From Spisula solida (taxonomy: Eukaryota; Mollusca; Bivalvia; Venerida; Mactridae), in assembly GCA_947247005.1 (NCBI GenBank), contig OX365948.1, positions 992,001-1,056,000 of the forward strand: a stretch of 64,000 bases of DNA, given 5' to 3'. The notes under the pieces are model-generated. The model saw nothing but the letters and a program-made list of their open reading frames with translations, searched no databases and was not told where the DNA came from. The translations under genes and the position numbers were made by a program. Below, piece after piece: positions 35,456-46,923 of this stretch (within the stretch, counting starts at the first letter, position 1; every line of letters starts with the position of its first letter).

Positions 35456-35953
35456 GTGCCTCGACATAAGAGGGACATGATGGCCCTTTATCGCTCACCT
35501 GAGAAACCATTGCTTTTGCTACTTACCAAATGAAGCAAATAGGCCAAGTTTCATGAAGATTGGATTCTCTAACATGTTCACAACAATTTTCTAAGATTTG
35601 ACCTAGTGACCTAGTTTTTGACCCCACATGACCCAGTTTCAAAATTAATCTAGATTTCATAAAGACAAATATTAAGACTAAGTTTCATGAAGATTGGGCC
35701 ATAATTGTGTCCTCTAACGTGTTCACAAGCTTTTTTTAAGATTTGACCTATTGACCTAATTTTTGACCCACATGACCAGTTTCGAACTTGGCCTAGATTA
35801 TATGGAAACAAACATTCTGACCAGGTTTCATGAAGATTGAGCCATAACTGTGGCCTCTAGTCACTAGAGTTTAGTGTGTTCACTAGAAATTGTGAACGGA
35901 CGACTGACAACGGATGTATGATCACAAAAGCTCACCCTGTCACTTAGTGGAGG
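35456..35953 (+). mobile_element. dispersed repeat, TGACCTAGTGACCTAG family
   Basis: The 5' side contains GCTCACCTGAGAAACC and the 3' side GAACGGACGACTGACAACGG and ATCACAAAAGCTCACC. Internal tandem-like blocks of about 120-130 bp contain AAGTTTCATGAAGATTGG, TTTGACCTAGTGACCTAG and TTTTTGACCCCACATGACCC. I recall this layout as very common in bivalve genomes. GCTCACCTGAG near one end and GCTCACC near the other suggest related termini. Confidence 0.7.
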
Positions 35954-36800
35954 CAGCAACACTGACCACTACATCACTAAACCTGACAGAAAGAGGTTGG
36001 TAAGAACTTCACAAGTATGTTAGAAGTGACGGGTGTAACAGAAGCAGAAGACAGCAGGTAAAGCCGCTGAAACGGTAAATAAAACGCTTCCCTGTTGGAG
36101 GTTAGATAAAAAAATCTTATGAGCAAACCATTTACATAAATAATCTAAAATGGTGCACACAAAAATCACATTATTAATTTTATTTAAATTCTATCAGGTA
36201 TATAGGTATATAGATTTTCTTTTAAATTACAAATTAATGCACAAAAATCAAATTATCAAAGGGTATGTTTTAAAGTTCTTTCAGTGCAAGCATACTTATA
36301 TAACACTTGTATTATCTCAGAAATACCATTTACATAAAGATAAAAAACATTTACAGCTGTCAGATCTAGATACATAATACAAGTAATGCAATTTAGAATT
36401 ATTGTTAAAATATACAGTTGAAGTCTGAGTCATTTAACTTTTATAGATATAATTCTACCACAACAGGCTGTTTCCACTATATAGGCATGTTGTGCACAAT
36501 TTCGAAGTAAAACACAGATACTGCAAATCCCTTCAATAGCCTTACTAGGAAGATAATAGTGCTGAGGTTACTATGTCTTGATGTGTTCTCAAATGCGAAA
36601 ATAATGGCTATGTTAGAATCAAAATAATGAATATGTACCTGTGTATAATCTATAATAAAGCACATACATTTATTCAGACACATACATTAAATAACTCGCA
36701 ACTGTGCTTTATTCTACAATAAAACACAGGTATATGTTCATTATTTCTTAAGCAGCAGCATTTAATGGGAGAGAAAGGTAGCAGAAATTAAAGCATATGC
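35954..36800. other. unannotated AT-rich stretch
   Basis: Nothing recognised. The frame 36150-36377 is AT-rich and without motif. Confidence 0.5.
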
Positions 36801-36837
36801 TTTATTCCATCAGTTCATACGATGTGTGTAGTTTATA
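36801..36837. repeat. single 31-bp minisatellite unit left of an element
   Basis: TCCATCAGTTCATACGATG followed by TGTGTAGTTTATA matches the unit of the array at 38634-38784. Confidence 0.65.
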
Positions 36838-37152
36838 GCGGACTATACGTTGGGCTTCGCCCAACGGATTAGATCCGGTTTACGATAACACGTGTGCACG
36901 TGGTTTGGTCAGAGTTTGAATTCACTAATGGATCTAAAAATTTGTGTTAAAATCCCGCACTGAAGCAAAGATACTAGAAAATGGCTGCTAATAGAATAAC
37001 AAAAAAAATTAAAATGCGATATTCGGCAGCTCATAAATTTTCTTTTATTTTTTAATGATGTTTAAAAATATTCAAAAAACTAGCGTAGGCCCCTGTCTAG
37101 AAAAGAAAATAATGATCAGTCTTCCATGGTTGCTATGCAACCAATCTTTTTA

Positions 37153-37711
37153 TATGGGGAGGGCTATTTCCTAAATGTTTGGACACAAAAAGGCAGCCAT
37201 TTTTTTGCCCACTTCAGAAGGAAATTTTAACATTTTCAGTGCATAAACGATGCTACAAACTGTTATGAGACACATGATTACTCTGAGATAACGAAGTAAG
37301 TCGAGCGGGAATCGTTCATATGCGCGAAATATGAACCAATCTTAAGAAAATCTAATGAAAAAGACACAAGTTTCGGTTATTTCCCATCGCAAAGTTTGCA
37401 ATACAATTAATTAAAGTCCGTTTCGGGTATTTATGGGGAGGGCTATTTCCTAAATGTTTGGACACAAAAAAGGCAGCCATTTTTTTGCCCACTTCGAAAG
37501 GAAATTTTAACATTTTCAGTGCATAAACGATGCTACAAACTGTTATGAGACACATGATTACTCTGAGATAACAAAGTAAGTCGAGCAGGGATCGTTCATA
37601 TGCGCGAAATATGAACCAATCTTAAGAAAATCTAATGAAAAGACACAAGTTCTGGTTATTTCCCATCGCAAAGTTTGCAATACAATAAATTAAAGTCCGT
37701 TTCGGGTATTT
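37153..37711. repeat. 279-bp tandem duplication
   Basis: Two adjacent copies, 37153-37431 and 37432-37711, both run from TATGGGGAGGGCTATTTCC to GTCCGTTTCGGGTATTTA. They differ at only a few positions (GCGGGAATC/GCAGGGATC, ATTAATT/ATAAATT), so the duplication is recent. Confidence 0.95.
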
Positions 37712-38082
37712 ACGTATCTAGACCGGACGGTGATAATCCACATCGTAGTTGAAGGTTATTGTAAAGAAAGTAAAACAAATGCATTTTCGTAATATTCCTC
37801 GCCGAGATGTAATTAAAAAATCCCTCCAAAATCGTCAAAAAGTATGCGCGGGATGAAGGTCGCGAAAACTAATTACATGTTGTTGTTGTCATTTTTGGAT
37901 ACAATAAAACCCGTATTTTTCCGTCTAAATCTCTTTTATGTTGTGACGATTTGCAGGGTTTATTTAACAAAAAAAGGTGATTAAGATTAAAGATGTTTGA
38001 TATTTAATCGTAATATGATTAATTTAAATGAAAATAGCCTTTTCTTTTGAACAAAAGTACTATCTGGTATGCTGATGCTGCC

Positions 38083-38178
38083 CACAGGGGAATGACTCAT
38101 TGAAAAATTTTGGTCTATATACTATAATTAAAATTATAGTATATAGACCAAAATTTTTCAATGAGTCATTCCCCTGTG
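38083..38178. other. perfect palindrome, 47-bp arms with 2-bp centre
   Basis: The left arm, 38083-38129, runs CACAGGGGAATGACTCATTG, AAAAATTTTGGTCTATATAC, TATAATT. The right arm, 38132-38178, is its exact reverse complement. Only two A residues separate them. It may be a tiny transposon made of two fused terminal inverted repeats, or an assembly or replication artefact. Confidence 0.95.
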
Positions 38179-38633
38179 ATGCAACCCATTAAAAAAAGAT
38201 AAAATATCAAATATGGCCTAGAAATCAGTTGTTATCTGTGTTTATATCTAATTATTCATTTTTAAATTAGTTACCCCTGAATTAAGTAGACCTAGAATTA
38301 AACAAATTGAAAAACGTGTATTATTTGTGTTCATTCGGACTGACAAACGATAGCAGGTTTGTATCGTCTTTCGTTACTTTGTACCCAATATTTCATATCA
38401 AACCGCTATCGCGCGCTTTCTTGTGCAACGAACCGCTTCGATAGGTTGCATAGACGTAGGAAAGCGCTCGGTAGCGCCTTTTGGAAACGGCTTGCTCCAG
38501 ATTCGTAACTTCGTAACCAAACAATTTTTTGTGAAGTTATGCATCACCAAAAAATCCAGTACTAGATGAGCATGTTACAAATAATGTAGGACAACTGACA
38601 TAGTCCGCTACATATGCTGTGCATTAGTTCATA

Positions 38634-38784
38634 TTACCATCAGTTCCTATGATGGGTGTACTTTATACCATCAGTTCCTATTGTGGGTGTACTTTATACC
38701 ATCAGTTCCTATGATGGGTGTACTTTATACCATCAGTTCCTATGATGGGTATACTTTATACCATCAGTTCCTATGATGTGTATA
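38634..38784. repeat. 31-bp minisatellite, about five units, split by a transposon
   Basis: Units read CCATCAGTTCCTATGATGGG, TGTACTTTATA. The last unit is interrupted at its TA by the element that starts at 38785; ACTTTATACTATCAGTTCTG continues after it at 39691. Confidence 0.93.
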
Positions 38785-39689
38785 CAGTAGAACTTCGATG
38801 CCTCGAACAGTACTTGCCTCGAACACCCTAGATGCCTCGAACTAGTTCTTCGGTCCCGTCAAAATTCCTTCAATATTCATATGGTAAACAGTAGATGACT
38901 CGAACAGTATCTAGGTCGAACACTCGAACTGATTGGACGGTCCCTTGCTTTGATTTACCCGTAGATGAGTCGAACAATACAAGTTTTCGCACCTTTCATT
39001 GACTGTTTAAATCCATTGTTCGACCGCGGGTAGTTGGCGACAAGTTGTGATAATTACTGTACCAAACAATTGTTTGTGTTCGACTGCATTGTATAACACG
39101 TCTTTGAACATTCATTTTTCTACATCCATTAATTGGTTAATGAAGGCCGTCCAGGAAACTTATTAATTTTTAAATAAATCGGATTAAAAAAAAATCATTT
39201 TTAAACGTTTGTCATAAGAGTCCGTTACATTTCCATTTATTGATTTGTAGATGGGACGAGAGTCGAACTTTAACCCAGGACATGCTGATGTTATGTTGCT
39301 CGCAGCTTAATTTTTATACTCATATATAAATATGCTGTTTAACGAGAAACCTTACACGCGTGGACACTTGAAGAGCTTGTAGGAGATAAGTCTGATTGCA
39401 TGTCAATTTGGTCAAACTATATTGATTCATTATTGCTGGGAAAAATACATACGTGTATTCTCGTCCCAGATTTTTGTTATGAATAAAATTACAAAAAATT
39501 ATAGACCTATATTAGTTTTACACATACATTATGCAACATACACACACGATTTGTAAATTTACTTGTACCGACATCAGTTCGAACTCATACCCATGCATAT
39601 TCTTGGATACCATAGATGCCTCGAACACCCTAGATGCCTCGAACTATCTTCCCGGTCCGAAGGTAGTTCGAGGCATCGAAGTTCTACTG
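38785..39689. mobile_element. pogo/Tigger-like non-autonomous transposon, 905 bp
   Basis: The left end is CAGTAGAACTTCGATGCCTC and the right end is its inverted counterpart, GAGGCATCGAAGTTCTACTG. Each is flanked by TA (38783-38784, 39690-39691). CAGT-starting ends with a TA duplication are typical of pogo/Tigger members of the Tc1/mariner group. GATGCCTCGAAC-type motifs repeat in the subterminal regions (38800-38850, 39610-39650). No transposase frame remains. Confidence 0.85.
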
Positions 39690-39726
39690 TACTTTATACT
39701 ATCAGTTCTGTAACCTCTTAAATATT

Positions 39727-39972
39727 TAAGAAATAGTTCACATCACTGAGGGCCCTATGGCATTATATGGACTGGCTAGTCAGCCCAAGTTTTGTATATG
39801 GACCGAAGCGAAGCTGAGGTCCTTTACACAACGCGGGCTGACTAGCCAGTCCATATAATGCCCAAGTTTTGTATATGGACCGAAGCGAAGCTGAGGTCCA
39901 TATACACAACGCGGGCTGACTAGCCAGTCCATATAATGCCATTGGGCCCGAAGTGATGTGAACTATTTCTTA
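39727..39972. mobile_element. 246-bp inverted-repeat element with internal duplication
   Basis: The left end TAAGAAATAGTTCACATCAC and the right end GTGATGTGAACTATTTCTTA are inverted, and the match continues through GGCATTATATGGACTGGCTA and GTCAGCCC for about 60 bp. The centre holds two tandem copies of a block with AAGTTTTGTATATGGACCGA, AGCGAAGCTGAGGTCC and CAACGCGGGCTGACTAGCC. Confidence 0.8.
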
Positions 39973-40456
39973 TATTATACCGAACATTCAATTTCGATAG
40001 TATAGGCCTACTTTTGTAACTAGATCTAGATTCTAATAAGAAAACCTTACATACATTTGGGTTTAAGTTGTTTATGTGCTAAAGAACTACTTATTATTAT
40101 AGGAGGTCTAACATCTATTTTTATAGGACTGCATACCCACCGAAATAACCCAGAAATGTGAAAAACCGTGTTGCTATAATAAATCTATAGACAACTTAAG
40201 TTGTTTCAAGTATAAATCTCCATCCCTGGAATTTCGACTTTTTGTTCATTTTTATGCAAACTAATGCGTCTTTAGAGTTCATACTGAACTTTGTATCAAT
40301 ACCGCACATAAATTGATCCATGCGATTACTGTTGGCAGGACATTAATCTATTTTAAACAAAAAACGTTACGAAAAGAAAAGTACGCGCAACGTCACGCTC
40401 TATGGTAGCGTCACAGTATCCATGACGTCATGCAATAAACAAGACGTTAATTTCAG
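39973..40456. other. unannotated stretch
   Basis: Nothing recognised apart from ATGACGTCAT (a CRE-like palindrome) near 40422-40431. Confidence 0.5.
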
Positions 40457-40510
40457 CAGCCGGTCAATATTATTTTGCCGGTCCATATTTTTTATAATAT
40501 TGACCGGCTG
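40457..40510. other. hairpin with 16-bp perfect arms
   Basis: CAGCCGGTCAATATTA (40457-40472) pairs with TAATATTGACCGGCTG (40495-40510) around a loop containing a further GCCGGTCCATA half-copy. It looks like a small inverted-repeat element or its remnant. Confidence 0.7.
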
Positions 40511-41888
40511 TTGTATTTGGAACATGTAAATCAGTCAGTCTATCGCTGGATATATTGACTGATTGGAATAACAAAGAAACAGTTGAATGAAATTCGGGTG
40601 AGGTATAATATGACAAAATAATGTTATAATGTTTGAGCCAAGCTGTTCACATCCTTGAATCTGTCATTTCTTGTTAGCTGCTCCCCTGGTCTCTGTGCTT
40701 TTTTCAATGTCTATCCTTTTCTCAGATTGTATTGCACAGCAACAATGAAGATATCATGGGTTGAGATTTACTGTGTAATCATGATTACTGAGATGCTTGC
40801 AGACGCTCAGAATTAGCTCAAACATAACTTGAAGTCATCAAATACCGATATCCCGTCATCCACAGTGAAAAATATTAAAACTTCATGTTTTTGACATTTG
40901 AAAGGACCAGACTGTCTCCAGGAAGTACAATTTGAGCTCAGCAGTTTGTCCTGCTACATTTTCTAACTCCCATTGAAGAGCACCCATTAGCTACTTTTTC
41001 TGACTCCCATTGAAGAGCATCCATTAAATACTCTTTCTGACTCTATAATTGAAGAGTAGTATGTTGACTGATACTGCTAACTATCATCTAATAAATGAAT
41101 CATGCAACACTACCCATATGATGCAATTCCCGTGTCTTTTAAGAAAAACTCGACTCACATCAAACACTGACATTTCTTGATGCCATGCTTTCCTGCAGTT
41201 ACTCCCCGTTGTGTTTTTATCAAAGCTGACACACGTCCATGGCGCAGTACTGATGTTTGATGGATAAGCCGACTGTTTCTACCACAACTTGAAGGCAGAT
41301 GAATGTTAAAATCATTAAGTTAACTATAAAGATAACAAAAACATATTTAAGAAATATTGATAGTTATGCATGCCAGATATTCTAACTAATCGGACGGCAT
41401 ACACCAAACGCATACACGCAAGAGCCTACCTGAACAGTTTCACCGCTTTTATCATCACAAGTAAGCAACCAAGTATACAAACTAAAACATTTTTTATTGG
41501 CACCAAAGACTAGAAATCCTTCACATGTTAATATAAATTTGAACTCATTCACTGAGTTTTCATGAATTCTGAATTAAAGAGATAAAAAAATAAGATAAAT
41601 GGCATGGATCTTTGATCTACATTGAAGTATTCCCTGAAATATCCATCTGTGTAATACATTTATAAAACAAAAACATTGACTGACAAAAATTCGAAATCAA
41701 GATAAGACAGTAATAAATGTAAAAATATTACATTATCAAAGTAAAAAAATGTATTATGTAATTCAAAACAAATATTTTCTGAAACAAAACCTGTGGATTT
41801 GGACAGTATCATGTCTGTCATCTACAAACCATCCTGTACATTTACCTCAGCAACAGAAATCCAGACGATTATACTTAAAAAAGGCTGC
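40511..41888. other. unannotated stretch
   Basis: About 1.4 kb without a supported gene. A short duplication (CTCCCATTGAAGAGCA) occurs at 40968-41025. Confidence 0.5.
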
Positions 41889-43560
41889 ACTTACATGAAC
41901 CAGTCTATCACTGAGGGATGTACATGAACCAGTCTATCATTGAGGGATGTACATGAATCAGTCTATCATTGAGGGATGTACATGAACCAGTCTATCATTG
42001 AGGGATGTACATGAACCAGTCTATCATTGAGGGATATACATGAACCAGTCTATCATTGAGGGATGTACATGAACTAGTATATCACTGAGTGATGTACATG
42101 AACCAGTCTATCATTGAGGGGTGAGCATGAACCAGTCTATCACTGAGTGATGTACATGAACCAGTCTATCATTGAGGGATGAGCATGAACCAGTCTATCA
42201 TTGAGGGATATACATGAACCAGTCTATCATTGAGGGATGTATGTGAACTAGTATATCACTGAGTGATGTACATGAACCAGTCTATCATTGAGGGGTGAGC
42301 ATGAACCAGTCTATCACTGAGTGATGTACATGAACCAGTCTATCATTGAGGGATGAGCATGAACCAGTCTATCATTGAGGGATGTACATGAACCAGTCTA
42401 TCATTGAGGGATGTACATGAACCAGTCTATCATTGAGGGATGTACATGAACCAGTCTATCATTGAGGGATATACATGAACCAGTCTATCATTGAGGGATG
42501 TACGTGAACTAGTATATCACTGAGTGATGTACATGAACCAGTCTATCATTGAGGGGTGAGCATGAACCAGTCTATCACTGAGTGATGTACATGAACCAGT
42601 CTATCATTGAGGGATGAGCATGAACCAGTCTATCATTGAGGGATGTACATGAACCAGTATATCACTGAGTGATGTACATGAACCAGTCTATCATTGAGGG
42701 ATGAGCATGAACCAGTCTATCACTGAGGGATGTACATGAACCAGTCTATCATTGAGGGATATACATGAACCAGTTTATCATTGAGTGATGTACATTAACC
42801 AGTCTATCACTGAGTGATGTACATGAACCAGTCTATCATTAAGGGATATACATGAACCAGTCTATCATTAAGGGATATACATGAACCAGTCTATCATTGA
42901 GTGATCAACATGAACCAGTATATCATTGAGTGATCAACATGAACCAGTATATCACTGAGTGATATACATGAACCAGTCTATCATTGAGTGATATACATGA
43001 ACCAGTCTATCATTAAGGGATGAGCATGAACCAGTCTATCATTGAGTGATCAACATGAACCAGTATATCATTGAGTGATATACATGAACCAGTCTATCAT
43101 TGAGTGATCAACATGAACCAGTCTATCATTAAGTGATGAGCATGAACCAGTTTATCATTGAGTGATGTACATGAACCAGTCTATCATTGAGGGATGAGCA
43201 TGAACCAGTTTATCATTGAGTGATGTACATTAACCAGTCTATCATTGAGTGATGTACATGAACCAGACTATCATTGAGCGATGAGCATGAACCAGTCTAT
43301 CATTGAGTGATGTACATGAACCAGTCTATCACTGAGTGATGTACATGAACCAGTCTATCATTGAGGGATATACATTAACCAGTCTATCATTGAGGGATGA
43401 GCATGAACCAGTCTATCATTGAGGGATGTACATGAACCAGTATAACATTGAGGGATGTACCTGAACCAGTCTACCATTGAGGGATGAGCATGAACCAGTC
43501 TAGAAGTGAGGGATGTACCTGAACCAGTCTATCATTGAGTGATGAACTTGAACCAGTCTT
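41889..43560. repeat. 29-bp satellite, left domain (CTATCATTGAGGGAT type)
   Basis: About 57 units of GTACATGAACCAGTCTATCA, TTGAGGGAT with frequent variants: GAGC or CAAC for GTAC, ACTGAGTGAT, AGTATATC. A marker unit GAACTAGTATATCACTGAG begins at 42071, 42245 and 42506, spacings of 174 and 261 bp, that is 6 and 9 units, so longer blocks have been copied as a whole. Confidence 0.96.
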
Positions 43561-44721
43561 TCATTTATGTACATGAACACGGACCAGTCTAGAAGTGAGG
43601 GATGAACACAGACCAGTCTAGAAGTGAGGGATGAACATAAACCAGTCTAGAAGTGAGGGATGAACACAGACCAGTCTAGAAGTGAGGGATGAACACGGAC
43701 CAGTCTAGAAGTGAGGGATGAACACGGACCAGTCTAGAAGTGAGGGATGAACACGGACCAGTCTAGAAGTGAGGGATGAACACGGACCAGTCTAGAAGTG
43801 AGGGATGAACACAGACCAGTCTAGAAGTGAGGGATGAACACAGACCAGTCTAGAAGTGAGGGATGAACACAGACCAGTCTAGAAGTGAGGGATGAACACA
43901 GACCAGTCTAGAAGTGAGGGATGAACACGGACCAGTCTAGAAGTGAGGGATGAACACGGACCAGTCTAGAAGTGAGGGATGAACACGGACCAGTCTAGAA
44001 GTGAGGGATGAACACAGACCAGTCTAGAAGTGAGGGATGAACACAGACCAGTCTAGAAGTGAGGGATGAACACAGACCAGTCTAGAAGTGAGGGATGAAC
44101 ACAGACCAGTCTAGAAGTGAGAAATGAACACGGACCAGTCTAGAAGTGAGGGATGAACACAGACCAGTCTAGAAGTGAGGGATGAACACGGACCAGTCTA
44201 GAAGTGAGGGATGAACACGGACCAGTCTAGAAGTGAGGGATGAACACGGACCAGTCTAGAAGTGAGGGATGAACACGGACCAGTCTAGAAGTGAGGGATG
44301 AACACGGACCAGTCTAGAAGTGAGGGATGAACACGGACCAGTCTAGAAGTGAGGGATGAACACGGACCAGTCTAGAAGTGAGGGATGAACACGGACCAGT
44401 CTAGAAGTGAGGGATGAACACAGACCAGTCTAGAAGTGAGGGATGAACACAGACCAGTCTAGAAGTGAGGGATGAACACAGACCAGTCTAGAAGTGAGGG
44501 ATGAACACGGACCAGTCTAGAAGTGATGGATGAACATGGACCAGTCTAGAAGTGAGGGATGAACACAGACCAGTCTAGAAGTGAGGGATGAACACAGACC
44601 AGTCTAGAAGTGAGGGATGAACATGGACCAGTCTAGAAGTGAGGGATGAACACGGACCAGTCTAGAAGTGAGGGATGAACACGGACCAGTCTAGAAGTGA
44701 GGGATGAACATAAACCAGTCT
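43561..44721. repeat. 29-bp satellite, right domain (CTAGAAGTGAGGGAT type)
   Basis: About 40 units of GAACACGGACCAGTCTAGAA, GTGAGGGAT, very uniform, with CACGG/CACAG as the main variation. Same period and same ACCAGTCTA core as the left domain, but fixed differences elsewhere. Transitional units lie at 43490-43600. Confidence 0.97.
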
Positions 44722-45300
44722 AATGTAAAGTAATCAACAGGTACTTGTTAATAAAGCCACTAATCTTGTTACCACACAAATACAAGAACATGCTTTGGTA
44801 AGATTAGAAATGACTTAATTAGAATATAGGTGTTGAGGAAACAGTATCAATGTCTTACCTGTTTATTTTTCTAATGTTTAGTAAAAGAAACAAGCAAACA
44901 ATTAAAGGTAAATCTTTTCCCCATTATGTCATGTGAAATACAATTATACACTTGAACATGCTTTTATCATGGTTAAGAGAATAATTGAAGTTGATTTGAC
45001 TGTCAAAAGATTTCTCTTGAAGTTTTGAGTTTTTGTTTTTTCTCACACACCACTGTTGCAATCTGATTATTTGTGTAATAAATGCTGGCAGTAGGAAACA
45101 TCTTAGAGCTAATTCATCCTGACATTTACACCATCTCCTGTAAGCTAGTTCTGTTTGAGGAGTTGTATCACTTCTATAGATACAATCTATGCAAGGATTG
45201 TAAACTCATGATTTATATCCTCGAGTTGGTAGATCTACGTTTTCACCCCTCACAAACTTTGCTGTATCATTATCAGTAAGTGAATCTGAAGTTGTTTTCT
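44722..45300. other. unannotated stretch
   Basis: Nothing recognised; the frame 45082-45279 has no family motif. Confidence 0.5.
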
Positions 45301-45307
45301 TCACTAT

Positions 45308-45455
45308 ACCAGCAGCCCTCCTGCTTGCCCCTGATTACTTGTGCTTGCCGCTGCTTGCTCCTGTGTGCCCTGATTACTCGTGTTTTTGCTGTTTGCCCCT
45401 GCTTGCCACTGTTTGCTGCTGCTTGCCGCTGCTTGCTCCTACTTACTGCTTTAAC
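45308..45455. repeat. degenerate CTGCTTGCCCC repeat
   Basis: Imperfect 11- to 12-bp units such as TGCTTGCC, GCTGCTTGCTCC and CCTGATTACT. Low complexity, poorly conserved. Confidence 0.7.
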
Positions 45456-45659
45456 ATATTATGATGTCAGATCATATTTTTGAGTGCTACAAGCTTACCA
45501 ACTTTGTACAACACCTATATCATGATCTGACATACATCAACACTCAATGATTTATAATATGGCTTTAACTCACCACTCAAACTTAACTCAGTGTAGAACA
45601 TCAAGAATCGTGTTTGTATTGAATTTTGAGTGCACTCTGATCTGAATGAATCATAATTT

Positions 45660-45830
45660 GTTTCGAGTGTGTTCAGAGCTTAGTGTGTGTTCAGAGCTTA
45701 GTGTGTGTTCAGAGCTTAGAGTGTGTTTATGAAGAGCTTAGTGTGTGTTCAGAGCTTAGTGTGTGTTCAGAGCTTAGTGTGTGTTCAGAGCTTAGAGTGT
45801 GTTCAGAGCTTAGAGTGTGTGTCAATTTGA
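45660..45830. repeat. 18-bp tandem repeat, about eight units
   Basis: Units read GTGTGTTCAGAGCTTAGT with one insertion (GTGTTTATGAAGAGCTTAG). It is followed at about 45890-46020 by a degenerate GAGTGAC/GAGCGACAGT region. Confidence 0.9.
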
Positions 45831-46923
45831 AAATAGTTTGTGTGAGTTTGGAGACCTGAGATTGTGTGTGGACATTTCAGTGTGAGTAGCTATTGATTAA
45901 ATGAGGATTTGAATGATAGCTTTGAGCGAGACTATTGAGGGCTTTTGAGTGAGTGACAGTATAAGTGAGCGACAGTTTTGAGTGACAGTATTGAGTGAGT
46001 GCTTTGAGTGAGTGATATATAGAATACACAAATGAATCATTGCTGGGCCAAGTTACTAAATTATTATCAAAGATAATGTACAAGTTACAAATTGCTTATA
46101 ATAGATTGTGATAAACACAAAACAAATAAAATGCTGCCCCTCAAATTTGTAATAATCAAAAGAAAAATAATTAACATAAATATGTTCCTATGCAATAACA
46201 CCTTTATTTAGTAGTAATAGTATTTAGTAATACTAATGAAATGCATGTTTCATTCTTAAATATCTTGTTCACAAGGACATATCTTATACAATGTACTACT
46301 GCATCTAAAATTAACTTCAGTACATGTATACATTTTGTTGTTTTTAATATCAGGATATTAAAACTAAATTCACCAAATTAATTTTTTTATGTTTTTTTTA
46401 TATTATGTGTATCAATAATTTAATTCAAAAGGTGTACATTTATATTTCGAGTAATGGGATAAAAATTACAAAAGGGGCAGAAAATATTTTGAAGATAAGG
46501 TAATAAAAATCAAACACATAACACCGCCTAGGCCAGTATTGTGTTGCATAATTACATAATGATAGACAATAAACAACATAGATCCCCTATGCTGGGGGAA
46601 AATGTAGTGTATATTGGTCCCAGATCAAGATAAGCCACCAAGATCACAGTGGGGTATAAGTCAGGTAATTATGTTGACACCATCTGTCATCGAATGTACA
46701 TTATAGTTTACCCTACTTCTTTGTCCAATCAAAAGCCAGGGATTTTCAAATTTTTGGACCTCTAATCCATTTATTTGTGCAATGAGTAGAATATCTAGTA
46801 AGTGGTGCATGAAGTAAATCCATTTATTAGGACAATTTGGCTGTTTCCATATATGGAAAACTAGACCCGCCTTCCCTCTAAATTGTACTGTTATTCCTAT
46901 ATCAGCAATTACCAGCTTATATA
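45831..46923. other. unannotated stretch
   Basis: Apart from the GAGTGAC-rich section at its left, nothing was recognised. Confidence 0.5.

Larger units (their letters stand above)
36838..38608. mobile_element. 1.77-kb TA-flanked element with GCGGACTAT ends
   Basis: The left end is TA-GCGGACTAT (TA at 36836-36837) and the right end is ATAGTCCGC-TA (TA at 38609-38610). The inverted match is only about 9 bp. Just inside the left end is the hairpin CGTTGGGC-TTC-GCCCAACG (36848-36866). The element contains a 279-bp tandem duplication and, near 38083, a perfect palindrome. No transposase frame was found. Confidence 0.5.

Noticed and set aside
45082..45483. Two adjacent plus frames as a gene
   Set aside because: The second is translation of a degenerate CTGCTTGCC repeat; the first has no motif and no splice logic linking them.
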